Shown here piece by piece: positions 7,106-10,380 of a DNA stretch of 10,380 bases. The notes under the pieces were generated by a model. It saw nothing but the letters and a program-made list of their open reading frames with translations. It was not told where the DNA came from and did not search any database. Source of the DNA: Bacteroidales bacterium (GTDB taxonomy: Bacteria; Bacteroidota; Bacteroidia; Bacteroidales; Muribaculaceae); contig SFER01000064.1 in assembly GCA_004557195.1 (NCBI GenBank), positions 1 through 10,380 on the forward strand, in the 5' to 3' direction. Numbering within the stretch: the stretch's first letter is position 1; each line of letters begins with the position of its first letter. The position numbers were made by a program, and so were the translations under genes.

Positions 7106-9414
7106 AATTACCGAAATATGCCATATTACCAATCATCATCGCGCTATTGACTGCGTGCTCGACAACTCGGAAGATTGCCGACGGGGAAGTGTTATACACC
7201 GGTGTTGAAGACTTGGAAATTATCACCGCCGACAGCCTCCCCATCGATGATGTTATAGAATCGCAACTCACCGAGGATATCGATGTCGCTCCCAATGCTT
7301 CGCTCATCTCGCCATATCTCACCCATCCATTCCCGGTGGGATTGTGGGTTTATAACTGGGATATCACTCCCGAAACCGGCAAATTTAAGAAGTGGCTTTA
7401 CAGGAAACTGTCGCGCGAGCCGGTGCTCATATCTTCGGTGCGTCCCGAGTTGCGCGTGAATATGTTGCGCCAGACCCTCAAGCACCATGGCTATTTCGCC
7501 TCGTCGGCATCCTATTCGCTTCTGTATAGTAAAAAAGACCCTAAAAAGGCGAAAATCAATTATGTTGTCCACACAGGCAACCCCTATTTGGTGAGCGATG
7601 TGGAATACAATCTCCCCGACAGCATCTCGGTATCGCACGTTATTGACTCTATCTATCACAGCAACAGGTATATAGAGCCCGGCACTCGTTATAGCGTGGA
7701 TTCGCTAATCAATGCGCGGAATGATGTATCCGAGCATCTCAGGCGTCTCGGCTACTATTATTTCCGCCCCGAATATATCGAATACAAGGCGGACAGCACC
7801 ATTGCCCCCGAGCGTATCGCGTTGAGGGTGCAGTATGCCAAGGCTATCCCCGAGGCTGCACTCGTGAAATACCGCACCCGCAACATCACAACCTATGTTA
7901 AACGGTATCAAGGCGGAGGTACCCCCGACACTTTAAATACCTCGCGCGGCGATGTGATTGTAATGCGTCCGTCGCGTCTGCGCGAATCGCTCATCCCCTC
8001 GTGTCTCACGTTCCGCAAAGGAAAGGTGCTTTCCACCCGTGATATCTCCCGCTCTCAGAGTTATCTGTCGAGGCTCGGTGTGTTCAAGAATATCAGCATC
8101 GACGTAACGCCAATAGACTCGTTAAAGCCGGGGCAAGACTCTCTCGATGTGGCTATCAGTTGCATTTTCGATGCCCCTCTTGAGGCGACACTCAAGTTTA
8201 GCGGTTCCTATAAGTCAAATAGTTATCTCGGACCGGGAATAACCGCCGGTTTGGTGCATAACAACGTGTTTGGTGGCGGTGAACAGTTTTCTGTTGACCT
8301 CAATGCCTCCTATGAATGGCAAATCGGTAAGGCGGCAGAGCACACCGCATCCAACAACTATTACGATTTCGGCGTGAAAGCCACTCTCGCGTTTCCTCGC
8401 CTCCTCGCACCGAGTTTCATAACCCGCACTCGCCGCGACATTAACTGGACGCGTATCACTCTTGGTGCCGACATCTATAATAATCCGTCAACATTCCAGT
8501 ATCTGCAGGTCAATGCCGGATTGTCTTACGAATGGCACACCAATCGCTATTCGTTGCACCAACTCGACCTCCCGAAACTCACATTCTCAAAGCGCATCGG
8601 CGACGATGAATTTACCGGCAGCGATTTGGTTGACTTGGAACTCGTTCAGCCAACTGTGTTTATACCCAAAATCACTTATAAATACACATTTGAACGCACT
8701 TTCGGTGCCTCTCGACGCCATAATATCGTGGCATGGCTATCTTTCACCGAGGCTGGAAATATCCTTTCCGGCATCTGGAGCCTCGCAGGTAGCGGTGGCG
8801 GTGGTGCCGACAGCAAAGAGCTTTTCGGGGTGCCTTTCTCGCAGTTTGTGAAAGTGCAGGGGCAGGCAACCTATTCCTATATGTTCGACAACACCTCGCG
8901 TCTTGTCGGTAGGGTGTTTGTAGGAGCCGGTTTCCCCTACGGCAATTCCTTGATGATTCCTTACGGAGAAGATTTCTATTGTGGCGGTCCGAGCTCGATT
9001 CGTGCCTTCCCTATACGTTCAATCGGTCCCGGTCGATTCACCGGATACGATAACTGGCTTTCACAGTATCTCCGTTCCGGCTCTTTCAAATTTGAGATGA
9101 ATCTCGAATACCGATTCCCGATTCTTGGCATATTCAAAGGCGCGGTTTTTGTCGATGCCGGCAATGTGTGGATGCTGAAAGATCCTTATGGATTCTATGG
9201 CGGGCAGGCTGGACTCAAGGCATCGGAATTTCTAACCGACCTTGCGCTTGGAACCGGCGTCGGAATCCGCATCGACCTCGATATGATTGTGGCTCGTGCC
9301 GACCTCGGTGTGGGTATTCACACCCCTTACGACACCGGCAAGAGCAGTTATTACAATATGCCATCTTTCAAGAAAAGCCTTGCACTCAATTTCGCCATTG
9401 GCTATCCATTCTAA
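7102..9414 (+). CDS. tamL: TamL: lipoprotein Omp85-family outer-membrane subunit of the TAM
   Basis: This 770-residue BamA/TamA-family protein begins with a lipoprotein signal peptide; the lipobox LLTAC gives lipidated Cys19, the hallmark of the Bacteroidota TamA variant called TamL. POTRA-like regions follow: a divergent N-terminal one, a clear one at about 150-252 (VVHTGNPYLVSDVEY ... LRRLGYYYF), and one at about 300-358 (RKGKVLS ... YLSRLGVFKNISIDV). The 16-stranded barrel spans about 360-770. The Omp85 loop-6 motif appears as SIRAF with Arg634, and the late strand motif as FVDAGNVW (Asp685, Gly687). The chain ends GYPF, with a terminal aromatic as in BAM substrates. It overlaps tamB by ATGA, so the two are translationally coupled and should be made together. 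BamA itself is an alternative, but the lipobox and the tamB neighbour argue for TamL. No terminator is visible after the stop. Confidence 0.92.
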   Translation: MKLPKYAILPIIIALLTACSTTRKIADGEVLYTGVEDLEIITADSLPIDDVIESQLTEDIDVAPNASLISPYLTHPFPVGLWVYNWDITPETGKFKKWLYRKLSREPVLISSVRPELRVNMLRQTLKHHGYFASSASYSLLYSKKDPKKAKINYVVHTGNPYLVSDVEYNLPDSISVSHVIDSIYHSNRYIEPGTRYSVDSLINARNDVSEHLRRLGYYYFRPEYIEYKADSTIAPERIALRVQYAKAIPEAALVKYRTRNITTYVKRYQGGGTPDTLNTSRGDVIVMRPSRLRESLIPSCLTFRKGKVLSTRDISRSQSYLSRLGVFKNISIDVTPIDSLKPGQDSLDVAISCIFDAPLEATLKFSGSYKSNSYLGPGITAGLVHNNVFGGGEQFSVDLNASYEWQIGKAAEHTASNNYYDFGVKATLAFPRLLAPSFITRTRRDINWTRITLGADIYNNPSTFQYLQVNAGLSYEWHTNRYSLHQLDLPKLTFSKRIGDDEFTGSDLVDLELVQPTVFIPKITYKYTFERTFGASRRHNIVAWLSFTEAGNILSGIWSLAGSGGGGADSKELFGVPFSQFVKVQGQATYSYMFDNTSRLVGRVFVGAGFPYGNSLMIPYGEDFYCGGPSSIRAFPIRSIGPGRFTGYDNWLSQYLRSGSFKFEMNLEYRFPILGIFKGAVFVDAGNVWMLKDPYGFYGGQAGLKASEFLTDLALGTGVGIRIDLDMIVARADLGVGIHTPYDTGKSSYYNMPSFKKSLALNFAIGYPF

Positions 9415-9431
9415 ATTTCTTGCACAATTAT

Positions 9432-9462
9432 TTTGTTTCCGTCTGCTAAAGTTGTATATTTG
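9432..9462 (+). promoter_or_regulatory. Bacteroidota-type promoter of the AAA-ATPase-like gene
   Basis: TTTG (9432-9435), a 19-bp spacer and TATATTTG (9455-9462) match the consensus. Transcription should begin near 9468, about 21 nt before the ATG at 9489. The -33 box lies only 17 bp after the tamL stop with no hairpin between them, so read-through from the tam operon is also possible. Confidence 0.82.
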
Positions 9463-9477
9463 CAGTAAATTAGCAGA
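9442..9477. promoter_or_regulatory. 8-bp dyad bracketing the -7 box (candidate operator)
   Basis: TCTGCTAA (9442-9449) and TTAGCAGA (9470-9477) are perfect reverse complements, 20 bp apart, with the TATATTTG box (9455-9462) between them. The right arm falls at or just after the predicted transcription start. A dimeric repressor bound here would block the promoter. An 8-bp dyad can easily arise by chance in 10 kb, so only its placement makes it notable. Confidence 0.35.
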
Positions 9478-9488
9478 AATAGTGAGTT

Positions 9489-10380
9489 ATGGAAGCAAGG
9501 AAGTTGAAAAGATGCCCGATTGGGATACAAACATTCTCCGATATCATCGAGGAGAATTACATGTATGTTGATAAGACCGACATGGTTTATGAATTAGCCC
9601 ATGGCGATAGTAGATATGTGTTTCTGAGCCGCCCTCGTCGGTTCGGAAAGTCGCTTCTTGCATCCACGCTCCATAGCTATTTCTCCGGTCGCAAGGAGTT
9701 GTTCAAAGGGCTTGCTATCGAAAAGATGGAGACCGAATGGACACAATACCCGGTGCTCCACTTCGATATGAGCGGTGGCAAGCACATGAATGTTAATAAT
9801 CTTGAAGAATATTTAGGTTCTCTTTTATCGCCTTATGAAAAGTTGTATGGTATAACTCCGGAATCCAAACAATGTAACATTCGCCTTAAGAACCTAATTC
9901 CTGCAGCCTACGAGCAGACCGGGCAGAAGATTGTCATCATTATTGACGAATATGACGCACCATTGCTTGATGTCGTGCATGAGGAAGAGAATTTGCCGAA
10001 ATTGCGCGATGTGATGCGCAACTTCTACTCTCCGCTCAAGGCTTGCGACCCATATATCCGCTTTGCGTTCCTCACCGGTATCACAAAGTTCTCACAACTA
10101 AGTATTTTTAGCGAATTGAACAATATTGCAAATGTGAGTATGGATGAAGAATATGCTGCCATTTGCGGTATCACAAAAGAGGAATTGGTTGAGCAATTTG
10201 CCGGTCATATTGATGCTTTGGCAGAGAAAATGGGCAAAACACACGATGAAATGGTTGAAGAATTGGCATATCGCTACGATGGCTACCACTTCACATGGCC
10301 ATCACCCGATATTTTCAACCCATTCAGCTTGCTAAATGCGCTTGGTCGTCAAAAATTAGACAATTTCTGGTTTGGGAGCG
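9489..10380 (+). CDS. AAA-ATPase-like protein, probable PD-(D/E)XK-associated family (3' end outside window)
   Basis: The frame is open from ATG 9489 to the right edge (297 codons) and is incomplete. It begins MEARKLKRCPIGIQTFSDII, followed by YMYVDKTDMVYEL, typical of the Bacteroidota family with an N-terminal AAA-ATPase-like domain and usually a C-terminal PD-(D/E)XK nuclease domain. The P-loop is RPRRFGKS (Lys54, Ser55). Walker B is IVIIIDEYDAP (Asp153, Glu154). Downstream are the family motifs FLTGITKFSQLSIFSELNN and YRYDGYHF (261-268). The nuclease part, if present, lies beyond the window. Members are abundant and often multicopy in gut Bacteroidales; their function is unknown, and a mobile or defence role has been suspected but not shown. 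Codon choice is more A/T-ended (GAA, AAT, TTG, TTA) than in the tam genes, consistent with separate ancestry. Confidence 0.88.
   Translation, partial: MEARKLKRCPIGIQTFSDIIEENYMYVDKTDMVYELAHGDSRYVFLSRPRRFGKSLLASTLHSYFSGRKELFKGLAIEKMETEWTQYPVLHFDMSGGKHMNVNNLEEYLGSLLSPYEKLYGITPESKQCNIRLKNLIPAAYEQTGQKIVIIIDEYDAPLLDVVHEEENLPKLRDVMRNFYSPLKACDPYIRFAFLTGITKFSQLSIFSELNNIANVSMDEEYAAICGITKEELVEQFAGHIDALAEKMGKTHDEMVEELAYRYDGYHFTWPSPDIFNPFSLLNALGRQKLDNFWFGS

Noticed and set aside
6590..7132. Antisense ORF of 180 codons across the end of tamB
   Set aside because: It is opposite the conserved TamB C-terminal domain and has no signature of its own.
7102..9414. Calling the Omp85 protein BamA
   Set aside because: The lipobox Cys19, the overlap with tamB, and fewer POTRA-like regions than the usual five of BamA favour TamL.

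Overview
The window looks like chromosomal DNA of a Bacteroidota bacterium, most likely order Bacteroidales. A family such as Muribaculaceae would fit the coding style, but that is a guess. The evidence is four promoters of the Bacteroides type (TTTG, 19-21 bp, TAnnTTTG), no Shine-Dalgarno sequences, A-rich and very short leaders, PorT-like outer-membrane beta-barrel proteins, and a lipoprotein form of TamA (TamL) beside a long TamB.

Layout. Positions 1-122 carry the 5' end of a leftward gene of unknown function that runs off the window. Its start region is flanked by a perfect 12-bp inverted repeat. An AT-rich divergent spacer of about 320 bp follows. Two rightward tandem paralogues encode secreted outer-membrane beta-barrel proteins of about 204 residues (441-1052 and 1187-1804). 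Each has its own promoter and is followed by a factor-independent terminator, and the first terminator overlaps the second promoter. A third promoter (1897-1927) drives a tight three-gene unit: a VanZ-like membrane protein (1947-2357), a TamB/AsmA-like protein of 1580 residues starting at a TTG codon (2363-7105), and an Omp85-family lipoprotein TamL of 770 residues (7102-9414). tamB and tamL overlap by ATGA. A fourth promoter (9432-9462), bracketing an 8-bp dyad, precedes an AAA-ATPase-like gene of the type that usually carries a C-terminal PD-(D/E)XK nuclease domain (9489 to the right edge, incomplete).

How the genes work together. TamB and TamL should form the envelope-spanning translocation and assembly module. 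TamB is anchored in the inner membrane and bridges the periplasm; TamL is the outer-membrane barrel with POTRA domains. The two small barrel proteins upstream are ordinary outer-membrane proteins with their own transcription, and any functional link to the TAM is only positional. The AAA-ATPase gene looks unrelated and may be a mobile or accessory gene.

No tRNA, rRNA, CRISPR array, insertion sequence or riboswitch was seen. Most of the window is ordinary core-genome content, and no clearly new system was found. The points worth a second look are the VanZ-TamB-TamL operon, the two dyad-symmetric candidate regulatory sites, and the terminator/promoter overlap between the paralogues.
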